A stretch of 64,000 nt of DNA, taken from NCBI GenBank assembly GCA_036013505.1, contig CP107851.1, positions 4,721,501-4,785,500 of the forward strand, written 5' to 3'. This document shows, in pieces, positions 8,526 through 16,620 of this stretch. Source of the DNA: Streptomyces sp. NBC_00510. GTDB taxonomy: Bacteria > Actinomycetota > Actinomycetes > Streptomycetales > Streptomycetaceae. The position numbers and the translations under genes were made by a program. The notes beneath the pieces were generated by a model. That model was not told the origin of the DNA. It saw only the letters and a list, made by a program, of their open reading frames with translations, and searched no databases. Positions within the stretch are counted from its first letter, which is position 1. Each line of letters opens with the position of its first letter.

Positions 8526-8984
8526 GTGGACCTGCGCACCGAACTGCTCCCGCCGCCCGTCAGCCCGGAACGACTGGCGGAGGTCGCCCGTGAGATCGAG
8601 CGCATCGCGGACCTCGCCGGGTCCGGCGAACCGGCGGAGAAAGCCGTGGCAGCCTTCAACGAGCGCACGGGCCACGCCTACCTGCCGTCCGACTTCGCCT
8701 GGTACGACGCGTCGCGCGGCCTGGAGGAGTTCGCCCGGGAGGCCGCCCGGCCCGCCCGGCCGCGGGTGGCGGACATCACGCGCGAGGAACTCGTCGAGAT
8801 CGTCCGCCGTGTCGATGCCGACCCGGCCGGCGAGGACACCGACCACTACCTGTTGCTCTTCGACTGCAACACCCCGCACCCCCGGGCCTGCGACCTGCTC
8901 TTCCACCCGCCGGCCGGCCTCGAGGACGCCCCGCCCGGGCGGATCGTCGACGCCGCGCTCGCCTACCGGCCGATCGCCCTGTGA
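8526..8984 (+). CDS. conserved hypothetical protein
   Basis: I do not recognise this 152-residue protein. It is soluble and acidic, without signal peptide or membrane segments. Notable stretches are AVAAFNERTGHAYLPSDFAWY and HYLLLFDCNTPHPRACDLLF. The GTG start at 8526 lies exactly six bases after CATAAT (8514-8519) with no ribosome-binding site, indicating a leaderless mRNA. It is divergent from the XRE regulator and shares the palindrome region. Confidence 0.6.
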   Translation: MDLRTELLPPPVSPERLAEVAREIERIADLAGSGEPAEKAVAAFNERTGHAYLPSDFAWYDASRGLEEFAREAARPARPRVADITREELVEIVRRVDADPAGEDTDHYLLLFDCNTPHPRACDLLFHPPAGLEDAPPGRIVDAALAYRPIAL

Positions 8985-9003
8985 ACCGGGCGCGGGTGGC
9001 CGG

Positions 9004-9034
9004 TTGACCCTGACCCTGGGGCAGGCCACAGCAT
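9004..9034 (+). promoter_or_regulatory. MerR-type promoter of the MerR-PP2C gene
   Basis: A TTGACC -35 (9004-9009) and a CAGCAT -10 (9029-9034) are separated by 19 bases, the long spacer typical of MerR-activated promoters. The spacer holds an imperfect dyad CTGACCC-T-GGGGCAG. This suggests autoregulation by the MerR domain encoded 45 bases downstream. Confidence 0.6.
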
Positions 9035-9079
9035 CGAAGCGGCCGGGCGGCGTGCCCGGCCCGAGGGAGGGAGCCCGCC

Positions 9080-10159
9080 ATGGACTCGCTGACGATCGGG
9101 GCGTTCGCGAAGGCGTCCCGGCTGTCGCCGAAGGCGCTGCGGCTGTACGACCAGCTGGGGCTGCTGACGCCCGCGCGGGTCGATCCGCTGACCGGCTACC
9201 GCCACTACGCGCCCGCCCAGCTGGAGCGCGCCCGGCTCGTGGCGTGGCTGCGGCGCCTGGGTATGCCGCTGGCCCGCATACGTGAGGTGTGCGCGCTGGA
9301 CGCGCCCGCCGCCGCACGGGAGATCCGGGCGTACTGGGCGCAGGTCGAGGCAGCGCACGGCGCGCGGCGGGACCTGGCCGCCTTCCTCGTCGATCACCTG
9401 TCCCGGAAGGACTCCGTTGTGAACGACGCGAACGACGCGAACCACTCCCTGGAACTGCGCTACGCCGCTCTTTCCGACGCCGGCCTGGTCCGGCCCGGCA
9501 ACCAGGACACCGCCTACGCCGGCGCCCGGCTGCTGGCGGTGGCCGACGGCTTCGGAGGCGAGGGGGCGCCGGCGGGCGCCGCCGCCGTCGACGCGCTGAA
9601 GGAGCTCGACGCCGGTGCCGCCCCCGGCGGTCTGCTGGACCTGCTGCAGGACGCCCTGGACCGGGCCGACGAGACCGTGCGCGGCTTCGCGGACTCGGGC
9701 ACCACGCTCACCGCGCTGCTGTGGTCCGGGGAGCGGCTGGCCCTCGTCCACATCGGGGACTCACGGGCGTACCTGCTGCGCGACGGCGAGCTGTTCCGGA
9801 TCACGCACGACCACACGATGGTGCAGTCGATGGTGGACGAGGGCCGGCTGACCGAGGCCGAGGCCGCCTCGCACCCCCAGCGGTCGCTGCTCGTACGGGC
9901 CTTGGGTTCCGGCACCCGTCCCGCCGGACGCCTGCCCGACCTGCGGCTGCACGACCCGCGTCCCGGCGACCGCTACCTGCTGTGCACGGACGGCCTGTCC
10001 ACCGTCGTCCCGGACGACGAGCTGCGCCGGGTACTCGCCTCCGGCGCCGGACCCGGGGAGACGGTGCGCACGCTGGTCGGGCTGGCCAACGCCGCCGGCG
10101 GTCCGGACAACGTCAGTTGCGCGGTCGCCGATGTACAGGAGAGGTCCGCGGCGGCATAG
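9080..10159 (+). CDS. MerR helix-turn-helix fused to a PP2C Ser/Thr phosphatase
   Basis: This 359-residue protein joins two modules. Residues 1-70 form a MerR winged helix (LTIGAFAKASRLSPKALRLY, then GYRHYAPAQLERARLV), followed by a helical linker to about 120. Residues about 128-355 form a PP2C phosphatase with intact motifs: RPGNQDTAYAG, ADGFGG, SGTTLTALL, HIGDSRAYLLRDGE, LLCTDGLS and GGPDNVSCAVADV. The metal-binding aspartates are present, so it is probably active. The phosphatase sits where a ligand-binding domain would be. The start follows GGGAGGGAG. The next gene begins nine bases after its stop. Confidence 0.88.
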   Translation: MDSLTIGAFAKASRLSPKALRLYDQLGLLTPARVDPLTGYRHYAPAQLERARLVAWLRRLGMPLARIREVCALDAPAAAREIRAYWAQVEAAHGARRDLAAFLVDHLSRKDSVVNDANDANHSLELRYAALSDAGLVRPGNQDTAYAGARLLAVADGFGGEGAPAGAAAVDALKELDAGAAPGGLLDLLQDALDRADETVRGFADSGTTLTALLWSGERLALVHIGDSRAYLLRDGELFRITHDHTMVQSMVDEGRLTEAEAASHPQRSLLVRALGSGTRPAGRLPDLRLHDPRPGDRYLLCTDGLSTVVPDDELRRVLASGAGPGETVRTLVGLANAAGGPDNVSCAVADVQERSAAA

Positions 10160-10168
10160 TCCTCGCCC

Positions 10169-10948
10169 ATGAGCGAGGAATGGTTTCTGCAGACACGCCA
10201 CGGGGTGCGGTTCGAGTGGGGACCGGAAGGCGCCCGGCGGATCGGGGCGCACGTGGCGTGCCTGGTCGTCGTCGACGTCCTGTCCTTCACCACCGCGGTG
10301 ACGGTGGCCGTCGAGGCTGGCACCGCGGTGCACCCGTACGCCTGGCGCGACGCGACGGCGGCCGCGTACGCGCGGCGGGTCGGGGCGCGGCTGGCCGTGG
10401 GGCGGCGGGAGGTCAGCGAACGCTCGCCGTGGTCGCTGTCCCCCGCCGCCCTGCGCCGTGCGCCGTACACCCCGCGGCTGGTGCTGCCCTCGCCCAACGG
10501 ATCGACGATCGCCGCGGCGGCCGGGGAGGCGGCGACCGTCGTCGCCGCCTGCCTGCGCAACGCGACCGCCGTCGGCGCGTGGCTCGCCCGGCACGGCTAC
10601 GGCGTCCGGGACCGCCCCGTCGCGGTGATCGCCGCGGGCGAGCGCTGGCCCGACGGGACCCTGCGGCCCGCGCTGGAGGACCTGCTCGGCGCCGGTGCGG
10701 TCGTCGCCGCGCTGCGGGGGCAGGCCCCCGCCGTGACGCTCTCCCCCGAGGCGCGCGCCGCGGCGGCCGCCTTCACCGGGGCGCCCGACCCCGCCGGCAC
10801 CGTCGCGGCCTGCGCCTCCGGGCGCGAACTCAGCGGCGGCGGTTTCCCCGAGGACGTCGCGATCGCCACCGAGTTCGACGCCGCCTCCGTCGTCCCGGTC
10901 CTCTCCGAGGGAGCCTTCTCCTCGCGGCCCATCGCGGACCGGAACTGA
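10169..10948 (+). CDS. 2-phosphosulfolactate phosphatase (ComB) family protein
   Basis: This 259-residue protein matches ComB phosphatases: VVVDVLSFTTAVTVAVEAG near the N-terminus, SPNGSTIAAA in the centre and VIAAGERWPDGTLRPALEDL toward the C-terminus. ComB hydrolyses 2-phosphosulfolactate in coenzyme M synthesis of methanogens; bacterial homologues outside that pathway probably have another phosphoester substrate. It follows the MerR-PP2C gene by nine bases, so they are likely co-transcribed, though a TAGTCC hexamer six bases before the ATG may also give a leaderless internal transcript. Confidence 0.82.
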   Translation: MSEEWFLQTRHGVRFEWGPEGARRIGAHVACLVVVDVLSFTTAVTVAVEAGTAVHPYAWRDATAAAYARRVGARLAVGRREVSERSPWSLSPAALRRAPYTPRLVLPSPNGSTIAAAAGEAATVVAACLRNATAVGAWLARHGYGVRDRPVAVIAAGERWPDGTLRPALEDLLGAGAVVAALRGQAPAVTLSPEARAAAAAFTGAPDPAGTVAACASGRELSGGGFPEDVAIATEFDAASVVPVLSEGAFSSRPIADRN

Positions 10949-11035
10949 CCGCATGGGTGCGTAACGTCGAAGACATCGAAGGACGCCGGAACACCGGCGC
11001 CCACGACCGAGGCCCATGGCCAAAGGGAGCGCGCG

Positions 11036-11584
11036 ATGCCGACGGTGGTACGGAACGAGACGGGCGAGCGGGACGCGCTGCTGGCGTACCTGGAGGCGCA
11101 GCGCGGCGGGATGCGCCGCGCGGTGCTCGGGCTCACCGACGAGCAGGCCTCCTCGCGGCCGAGCGTCAGCGAGATGAGCCTCGCCGGGCTGGTCAAGCAC
11201 GTCGCCAGGACCGAGGAGTCCTGGGTGCAGGGCCTGCTGCTGGGCCACGAGGACAAGAAGGGCACCGAGGCGGACTACCTCGACGGCTTCCGGCTGCTGG
11301 AGGGCGAGACCCTCGCCGGCTGGCTGGAGGAGTACGCGCGGATCGGCCGGGAGACCGAGGAGGCCGTCCTGGCGCTGCCCGACCTGGACGTCGTGGTGCC
11401 GCTGCCGGACGCGCCCTGGAACCCGCCGGGCATGAAGGTCAGCGCCCGCTGGATCCTGCTCCACCTGATCGAGGAGACCGCCCGGCACGCCGGGCACGCG
11501 GACGTCATCCGCGAGTCCCTGGACGGCCGGACGGCCTTCGAGCTGGTCGCCGAGGCGGCTCAGCAGGGGAAGCCGATGGGCTGA
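11036..11584 (+). CDS. DinB superfamily protein (DUF664), possible mycothiol-dependent enzyme
   Basis: This 182-residue protein has the DinB four-helix pattern with the putative metal histidines in VKHVARTEESW and in HLIEETARHAGHADVIRE. DUF664/DinB proteins of actinobacteria include mycothiol-dependent S-transferases and the maleylpyruvate isomerase fold; a mycothiol cofactor is plausible here but unproven. The ATG at 11036 is preceded by AAAGGGAG. It ends four bases from the convergent MerR gene. Confidence 0.78.
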   Translation: MPTVVRNETGERDALLAYLEAQRGGMRRAVLGLTDEQASSRPSVSEMSLAGLVKHVARTEESWVQGLLLGHEDKKGTEADYLDGFRLLEGETLAGWLEEYARIGRETEEAVLALPDLDVVVPLPDAPWNPPGMKVSARWILLHLIEETARHAGHADVIRESLDGRTAFELVAEAAQQGKPMG

Positions 11585-11588
11585 CCGG

Positions 11589-12416
11589 TCACGCCCCGGT
11601 GGCCACCGGTTCCTGCAGCTCCGTCACCCATGTGTCGGGATGCCCCTCGCACTCCAGGTACAGCTCCCGGGGGTAGCCGAGGGACCGGTGGCCCTGGGCG
11701 TCGATCCCCCGCGCCAGGGCCTGGGCGCTGCGCAGGACGTCGTCCATGGAGCCGCGGTGCACGATCGTCGCCGCGCTCTCCAGCTCCGGCAGGTCGACGA
11801 CCGCGAAGTCGTACCCGCCGTCCGGCTCGGCCGCGACCTGCAGCCCGGCGTGGACGAGGATCGCGCCCTCCCCCTCCGGGGCGTCCTCGTAGTACGCGAT
11901 CCCCGGCCCGACGGGCCGCACGCCCGCCGCGTCCAGCCGCCGGCACAGCTCGTCGTACAGCGGCTGGATGACGGGCCCGATCTGCGCCGGCTCGAAACCC
12001 GCCGCGGTCGCCGTCAGCTCCGCGAGCCGCACCGCGGGCACCCTCTTGATCACCACGTCGTCGGTGGACATCCGTCCCTCGCTCTCGATCGTCCGGAGCC
12101 TCGCCTCGACGCCCGCCAGCCGGGCCGCGTCCGCGGCCATCGCCGCCGCGAGCTCGGCGCGGCGCAGCCGCAGCATGCCGCGCAACTGCTCCGCGCTCAC
12201 CTCCTCGTCGAGGATCGACCGCACCTGTTCGAGCGTGAAGCCGAGGTCCTTGAGGGCGATGATGCGGTTGAGCCGGGCGAGCTGCCCGGCGGCGTAGCTG
12301 CGGTAGCCGGTGGCGGGGTCGACACGGTCGGGGCGCAGCAGTCCGACGGCGTCGTAGTGACGCAGCATGCGGACCGACACGCGGCCGTGCCTGGCGAAGT
12401 CTCCGATTCCGAACAT
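11589..12416 (-). CDS. MerR-family regulator with GyrI-like effector domain
   Basis: This 275-residue regulator has an N-terminal MerR winged helix (FGIGDFARHGRVSVRMLRHY, YRSYAAGQLARLNRI), a dimerisation helix (about residues 78-112) and a C-terminal GyrI/AraC-type effector domain (about 120-270) with YYEDAPEGEGAILVHAGLQV. This layout is that of BmrR/TipA-like activators that bind small, often toxic, hydrophobic molecules. Its own promoter has the 19-base spacer and dyad expected for MerR autoregulation. No exporter gene lies beside it, so targets are unknown. Confidence 0.87.
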   Translation of the reverse strand: MFGIGDFARHGRVSVRMLRHYDAVGLLRPDRVDPATGYRSYAAGQLARLNRIIALKDLGFTLEQVRSILDEEVSAEQLRGMLRLRRAELAAAMAADAARLAGVEARLRTIESEGRMSTDDVVIKRVPAVRLAELTATAAGFEPAQIGPVIQPLYDELCRRLDAAGVRPVGPGIAYYEDAPEGEGAILVHAGLQVAAEPDGGYDFAVVDLPELESAATIVHRGSMDDVLRSAQALARGIDAQGHRSLGYPRELYLECEGHPDTWVTELQEPVATGA

Positions 12417-12426
12417 GACGTCTCCG

Positions 12427-12457
12427 AGTCCAGCGCCTCACACGGTGTGAGGGTCAA
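12427..12457 (-). promoter_or_regulatory. MerR-type promoter with palindromic operator
   Basis: On the reverse strand TTGACC (-35) and TGGACT (-10) are 19 bases apart, and the spacer carries the dyad CCTCACAC-C-GTGTGAGG. This is the classic arrangement for a MerR dimer that distorts the promoter, and it lies directly upstream of the MerR gene. Confidence 0.75.
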
Positions 12458-12468
12458 GCGGGACGGCG

Positions 12469-12501
12469 GATGCCCCGGCGCGCGGTCGGCGCCGGGGCAT
12501 C
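12469..12501 (-). terminator. hairpin downstream of asd
   Basis: Perfect 13-base arms GATGCCCCGGCGC and GCGCCGGGGCATC flank a seven-base loop, 25 bases after the asd stop. It is probably the terminator of the dapA-like/asd operon and separates it from the MerR promoter. Confidence 0.7.
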
Positions 12502-12526
12502 TCGGGGGATCCGGGGGCGAGCGGGG

Positions 12527-13555
12527 TCAGCCGCGCAGCTCGGCGGCGACCAGCTCCGCGATCTGGACGGCGTTGAGCGCGGCGCCCTTGCGAAGGTTGT
12601 CGTTGGAGAGGAAGAGCGCGAGGCCGTGCTCGACGGTCTCGTCCACCCGGATCCGGCCGACGTAGGAGGGGTCCTTGCCCGCGGCCTGCTGCGGGGTGGG
12701 GATCTCCGACAGCTCCACGCCCGGGGCCGCGCTCAGCAGCTCGTACGCGCGCGCCACACTGACCGGACGCTCGAAACGTGCGTTGACCTGCAGCGAGTGC
12801 CCGGAGAACACGGGCACGCGGACGCAGGTGCCGGACACCTTCAGCTCCGGGATGTCCAGGATCTTGCGGGACTCGTTGCGGAGCTTCTGCTCCTCGTCGG
12901 TCTCGAAGCGGCCGTCGTCGACGATCTTGCCGGCCAGCGGGACGACGTTGAACGCGATGGGCCGCTGGTAGACCGCGGGCTCGGGGAACTCCACGGCCTC
13001 GCCGTCGAAGGTCAGCTCGGTCGCCCGGTCGGCGACCTTGCGCACCTGGCCGTCGAGCTCGGCGACACCGGCCAGACCGGAGCCGGAGACCGCCTGGTAG
13101 GTGGTGGCGACCAGCGCGGTCAGCCCCGCCTCCTCGTGCAGCGGGCGCAGCACGGGCATGGCGGCCATGGTGGTGCAGTTCGGGTTGGCGATGATGCCCT
13201 TGGGCCGGTCGGCGATCGCCTGCGGGTTGACCTCGGCGACGACCAGCGGGACCTCGGGGTCCATCCGCCAGGCGGAGGAGTTGTCGATCACGACCGCGCC
13301 CGCGGCGGCGACCTTGGGGGCCAGCTCCCTGGAGGTGGCGCCGCCCGCGGAGAACAGCACGATGTCGAGACCCGAGTAGTCCGCGGTGGCCGCGTCCTCG
13401 ACCGTGACCTCGCCGTCCTTCCACGGCACGGCACGTCCCGCCGAACGGGCCGACGCGAACAGCCGCAGCCGCTCCACCGGGAAGTCGCGCTCGGCCAGCA
13501 CCTTGCGCATGACACCGCCGACCTGGCCGGTGGCTCCGACGATTCCGATCCTCAT
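12527..13555 (-). CDS. asd: aspartate-semialdehyde dehydrogenase
   Basis: This enzyme reduces L-aspartyl-4-phosphate to aspartate semialdehyde with NADPH, feeding lysine, DAP, threonine and methionine synthesis. The 342-residue protein shows the N-terminal nucleotide motif GIVGATGQVGGVM, the catalytic cysteine in NPNCTTMAAMPVL and the substrate segment TYQAVSGSGLAG. The start ATG at 13555 overlaps the dapA-like stop (ATGA), so the two are translationally coupled; the frame runs open upstream inside that gene. Many Streptomyces carry another asd beside the aspartokinase gene, so this may be a second copy, which I could not check. Confidence 0.92.
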   Translation of the reverse strand: MRIGIVGATGQVGGVMRKVLAERDFPVERLRLFASARSAGRAVPWKDGEVTVEDAATADYSGLDIVLFSAGGATSRELAPKVAAAGAVVIDNSSAWRMDPEVPLVVAEVNPQAIADRPKGIIANPNCTTMAAMPVLRPLHEEAGLTALVATTYQAVSGSGLAGVAELDGQVRKVADRATELTFDGEAVEFPEPAVYQRPIAFNVVPLAGKIVDDGRFETDEEQKLRNESRKILDIPELKVSGTCVRVPVFSGHSLQVNARFERPVSVARAYELLSAAPGVELSEIPTPQQAAGKDPSYVGRIRVDETVEHGLALFLSNDNLRKGAALNAVQIAELVAAELRG

Positions 13556-14424
13556 CCGGTCTCTCCGATCAGTGCGTACGTACGGTCCCGAGTATCCCCC
13601 GATGCGGCGAGTGCCCGGAGTGCCGTCTCGAGCGACGGTCGCCCGGCGGGCAGCAGCGGCAGCCGCACGTCGGGGGTCGGGATGCGTCCCTGGGCGTGCA
13701 GCACCGCCTTGATCACCGTGGGGTTCGGCTCGGCGAAGCAGGCGGCGGCGAGCCTCGCGAGCGCATGCCCGCGCTCCGCGTCGTGGAAACGGGCCTCCTC
13801 CACCCACCGCTCGGTGGCCAGGTGCGCGGACGCGGCGATCGCCCCCTGCGCGCCCAGGGCGAGCAGCGCCGGGGCGAAGACGTCGTCCCCGGCGTACAGC
13901 GGCACCTCCCCCACCAGCAGCACGGTGTCCTGGTCGATGCCGCCGACGGCGTGCTTGAAGCCCGCGACCCCGTCGATCGCCGCGATCGCGCGCACCGTGT
14001 CCGCGGTGAGGGCGAGCCCGGTGCGGTAGGGGATGTTGTAGACGACCAGCGGCACCGCCGACGCCCGCGCCAGGGCCTCGAAGTGCGCGACGACCCCGTC
14101 CTGCGAGGGCCTGACGTACGACGGCACGGACACCAGCGCGGCGTCCGCGTCCAGCTCCGCGAGCTCCGCCGCGGCCCTGCGCGTGTCCGGCCCCCCGGCG
14201 CCCACGGTGTACCGCAGCCCCCGCTCGCGGCACACCCGCCCCACGGTCTCCCGGACGACCGCCTTCTCGGCCTCGTCCAGCATCGCCGCCTCGGCGGTCG
14301 TCCCCAGCGCCACCAGCCCGGCGATACCCCCGTCGGCCACCTCGTGCGCCAGCCGCTCCAACGCGCCGGCGTCCACGCGGCCGGCCTCGTCGAAGGGCGT
14401 GATGAGCGGTACGTGAATACCCAT
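13552..14424 (-). CDS. dapA: 4-hydroxy-tetrahydrodipicolinate synthase-family aldolase
   Basis: DapA condenses pyruvate with aspartate semialdehyde. The 290-residue (beta/alpha)8 protein retains the lysine that forms the Schiff base (GFKHAVGG), the catalytic tyrosine in VVYNIPYRTG and the GTTAEAAML loop near residue 42 (GTTGE in classical DapA). The change in that loop leaves room for a related pyruvate aldolase activity, but direct coupling to asd, whose product is the DapA substrate, supports DHDPS function. It is the first gene of the pair and is read away from the GNAT gene. Confidence 0.85.
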   Translation of the reverse strand: MGIHVPLITPFDEAGRVDAGALERLAHEVADGGIAGLVALGTTAEAAMLDEAEKAVVRETVGRVCRERGLRYTVGAGGPDTRRAAAELAELDADAALVSVPSYVRPSQDGVVAHFEALARASAVPLVVYNIPYRTGLALTADTVRAIAAIDGVAGFKHAVGGIDQDTVLLVGEVPLYAGDDVFAPALLALGAQGAIAASAHLATERWVEEARFHDAERGHALARLAAACFAEPNPTVIKAVLHAQGRIPTPDVRLPLLPAGRPSLETALRALAASGDTRDRTYALIGETG

Positions 14425-14543
14425 GCCATCGAGCGTGGGCCCACGGCACCCTCAAGGTCCAGTTAATAGTCCTTCATCGCACCGGTAAGCAGTGCTGCAC
14501 GAACCGCGCCGCGCAACCGTGGACGCTCCGCTAACCTCCGCCC

Positions 14544-14969
14544 ATGACCATCGCCGAAGACCGGTACGAGATCTCCGCCGACCCCGCCCGCGTGGACGCC
14601 GCCCTGGTCCACCACTGGCTCTCCACCGACGCCTACTGGGCCCTCGGCCGCCCCCGCGCCGTCCAGGACGCCGCGATCGCCGCCTCCCTCAACTTCGGCG
14701 CGTACGACAAGGAGACCGGCACCCAGGTCGCCTGCGCCCGCGTCGTCACCGACCACGCCACCTTCGCCTGGCTCTGCGACGTCTACGTCACCCCCTCCGC
14801 CCGCGGCCACGGCCTCGCCACCGCCCTGGCGACCGCTGCCCGCGACCACCTGGAGGGCCTGGGCGTGCGGCGCGTGCTCCTCGCGACGCACGACGCGCAC
14901 GGGGTGTACGCGAAGGTGGGGTTCGAGCCGCTGGAGGTGCCGGGGCACTGGATGTCACTGGTGATGTGA
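14544..14969 (+). CDS. GNAT family N-acetyltransferase
   Basis: This 141-residue protein has the GNAT acetyl-CoA fold: VYVTPSARGHGLATALATAA is motif A with the pyrophosphate loop, followed by GVRRVLLATHDAHGVYAKVGF (motif B). The substrate is unknown. The ATG lies six bases after TAACCT (14532-14537) and there is no ribosome-binding site, pointing to a leaderless transcript. Confidence 0.85.
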   Translation: MTIAEDRYEISADPARVDAALVHHWLSTDAYWALGRPRAVQDAAIAASLNFGAYDKETGTQVACARVVTDHATFAWLCDVYVTPSARGHGLATALATAARDHLEGLGVRRVLLATHDAHGVYAKVGFEPLEVPGHWMSLVM

Positions 14970-14996
14970 GGCCCGCGCTCTGATCGGCGGTGACCA

Positions 14997-15857
14997 TCAG
15001 ACGGGCTTGGCGAGCCTCGTCCACAGGGAGTCGAACCACTCTTGAGAGAGCTCCACGCGTTCCCTCGGCTGTGGATAGAGCTTGGCCCCGACGCCCAGGA
15101 CGTCATGGATCTTGATGGTCGCATCGTCGACGTTGATGACGTTGTCGGTGACGACGTACATGGCGTCGAGGGCCAGGTCTCCATTGATCAGATAGAGCTT
15201 GTGCAGAGGTGTGACCGGAACCAGGCGCACTTCGACCTTCACCTCGGGTACGGCGCCCTGACCGGCCAGGTTCTCCAGGTTCCTCAGGGCCCGGATATGA
15301 GCCACGGACAGACTGTCGAGCCGCTCCATGGGGCGCTCGTCATCGGGGTCCTCGACGTTGCGCGGAACGGCAAGTCGTATGTCGGTGCGCGGCAGCAGCA
15401 AACGAAGGTTGATCGAGGACGGCCGGATCTCCCCGCGGATGATCCGTTTGACCTGCTGCACGATGGCCGCGTTGAGTGACTCCGCAGTCAGGCAGTACGC
15501 GTCGATCGTAACGTGCTCCGCCTCGAACGCCTCCGCGATGGCGTCGTCCAACTCGATGCCGCTGGCTCTCGCGGTGTCCGCGGCAGTCCCGTTGGCGTGG
15601 GCTGCGACGGCGGACTTACGCCAGTCACGGGCGAAGACCCCCCGGCCCTGGGCCGACTCCACGTAACCTTTGCCCTCAAGCGCCTTGATCGCCTTCTGGA
15701 CAGTGGCGCGGGAGACATCGAAGCGATCCACCAGCTCAGCATGTGTGGGAAGTTGTGCGCCCGCCGCGATGTCACCACCCTCGATCTCGTGACGCAACGC
15801 ATCGGCCACACGCTCGTACTCGCGCCTGGGCCCGCCGGCTGTGCGATCGCTTGACAT
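14997..15857 (-). CDS. GntR-type winged-helix regulator (copy 1 of a pair)
   Basis: This 286-residue protein has an N-terminal GntR winged helix (residues about 13-75: YERVADALRHEIEGGDIAAG, LVDRFDVSRATVQKAIKALE) and a C-terminal domain of about 190 residues I do not recognise (TIDAYCLTAESLNAAIVQQV, RPSSINLRLLLPRTDIRLAV). It is a full-length paralogue of the protein at 18770-19630. It is the last gene after HAD copy 1, 49 bases downstream of it. A TACGCT hexamer seven bases before the ATG suggests its own leaderless promoter. The C-terminal domain probably senses a ligand, perhaps a product of the neighbouring HAD or kinase. Confidence 0.8.
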   Translation of the reverse strand: MSSDRTAGGPRREYERVADALRHEIEGGDIAAGAQLPTHAELVDRFDVSRATVQKAIKALEGKGYVESAQGRGVFARDWRKSAVAAHANGTAADTARASGIELDDAIAEAFEAEHVTIDAYCLTAESLNAAIVQQVKRIIRGEIRPSSINLRLLLPRTDIRLAVPRNVEDPDDERPMERLDSLSVAHIRALRNLENLAGQGAVPEVKVEVRLVPVTPLHKLYLINGDLALDAMYVVTDNVINVDDATIKIHDVLGVGAKLYPQPRERVELSQEWFDSLWTRLAKPV

Positions 15858-15906
15858 GTCCCCGAGCGTACAACTTGACGCCTTATCAGGGTAATTGGTC
15901 CCTCAC

Positions 15907-16620
15907 CTACACCGGCACTGCTACCACTGACAGATGTTCCAAGGACGCCACGACATGCCTTGCTCCGGCCTGGCGAAGACTCAACGCCTTACGCTCGTCA
16001 CGGGCGAAGCCGAGGAACGCCACACCCGCGCTCTCAGCGGCCAGGAGGTCGCTGGGGGAATCCCCAATCATCAAGCAGCTCTCGGGCGGTTCTCCCGTGC
16101 AGGCCATGGCACGCGTCAGGCAGTGTGGATCCGGCTTCAAGAGGCCGAGGTCCGCCGCCCGCCCGTAGACATGAGCGCCGAAGTACCGCGACAGCCCGCG
16201 TCGGTGCAGATAGGCGGTTGCCGCCGCAGCGGAGTTGTTGGTGGTGATGGCGACCTTCCGGCCGCTCTCCGCAAGGGAATGCACCAGACGGCGGGCATGC
16301 GGTGTCGGTAGAGCGGTCGCCGCAGCCAGGACCTCCTCTTGGGCCAGGAGCCCCTCCAGTTCCGACGTAAGACGACCGGACGCATCGCGTTTCGCGGTGA
16401 TCTGCAGCACGCGCAGGGGATCGCTGACACCGTTCAGCTCCTCCGGCTGAAGATCCAGGTCCACTGTTCGGGCTCGAAGAGCCTCAGCGATGCGGGCAGC
16501 CGGGCGGCGGGCGAAAAGGTCCGCGAGGGGACCGTCGAAGTCGAAGAGCACGCAGCTCGCGCGCCCCAGTAGCGCCGACGCGTCGTCGACGGCCTCCGGG
16601 GCCGTGGCGCTAGAAGGCAT
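15907..16620 (-). CDS. HAD-family phosphatase (copy 1)
   Basis: This 237-residue haloacid-dehalogenase hydrolase has all four motifs: LFDFDGPLADLF (Asp27 nucleophile, Asp29 acid), AITTNNS (motif II), LKPDPHCL (motif III lysine) and MIGDSPSDLLAAESAG (motif IV). It resembles phosphoglycolate-phosphatase-type enzymes acting on small phosphomonoesters. The ATG at 16620 overlaps the end of the kinase gene by 11 bases, indicating coupled translation; an ORF start further upstream would lie inside the kinase. It is paralogous to the HAD protein at 17983-18759. Confidence 0.83.
   Translation of the reverse strand: MPSSATAPEAVDDASALLGRASCVLFDFDGPLADLFARRPAARIAEALRARTVDLDLQPEELNGVSDPLRVLQITAKRDASGRLTSELEGLLAQEEVLAAATALPTPHARRLVHSLAESGRKVAITTNNSAAAATAYLHRRGLSRYFGAHVYGRAADLGLLKPDPHCLTRAMACTGEPPESCLMIGDSPSDLLAAESAGVAFLGFARDERKALSLRQAGARHVVASLEHLSVVAVPV

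Noticed and set aside
9289..11676. 795-codon forward ORF
   Set aside because: It overlaps the MerR-PP2C, ComB-like and DinB genes in another frame and is Arg-rich without any recognisable domain.
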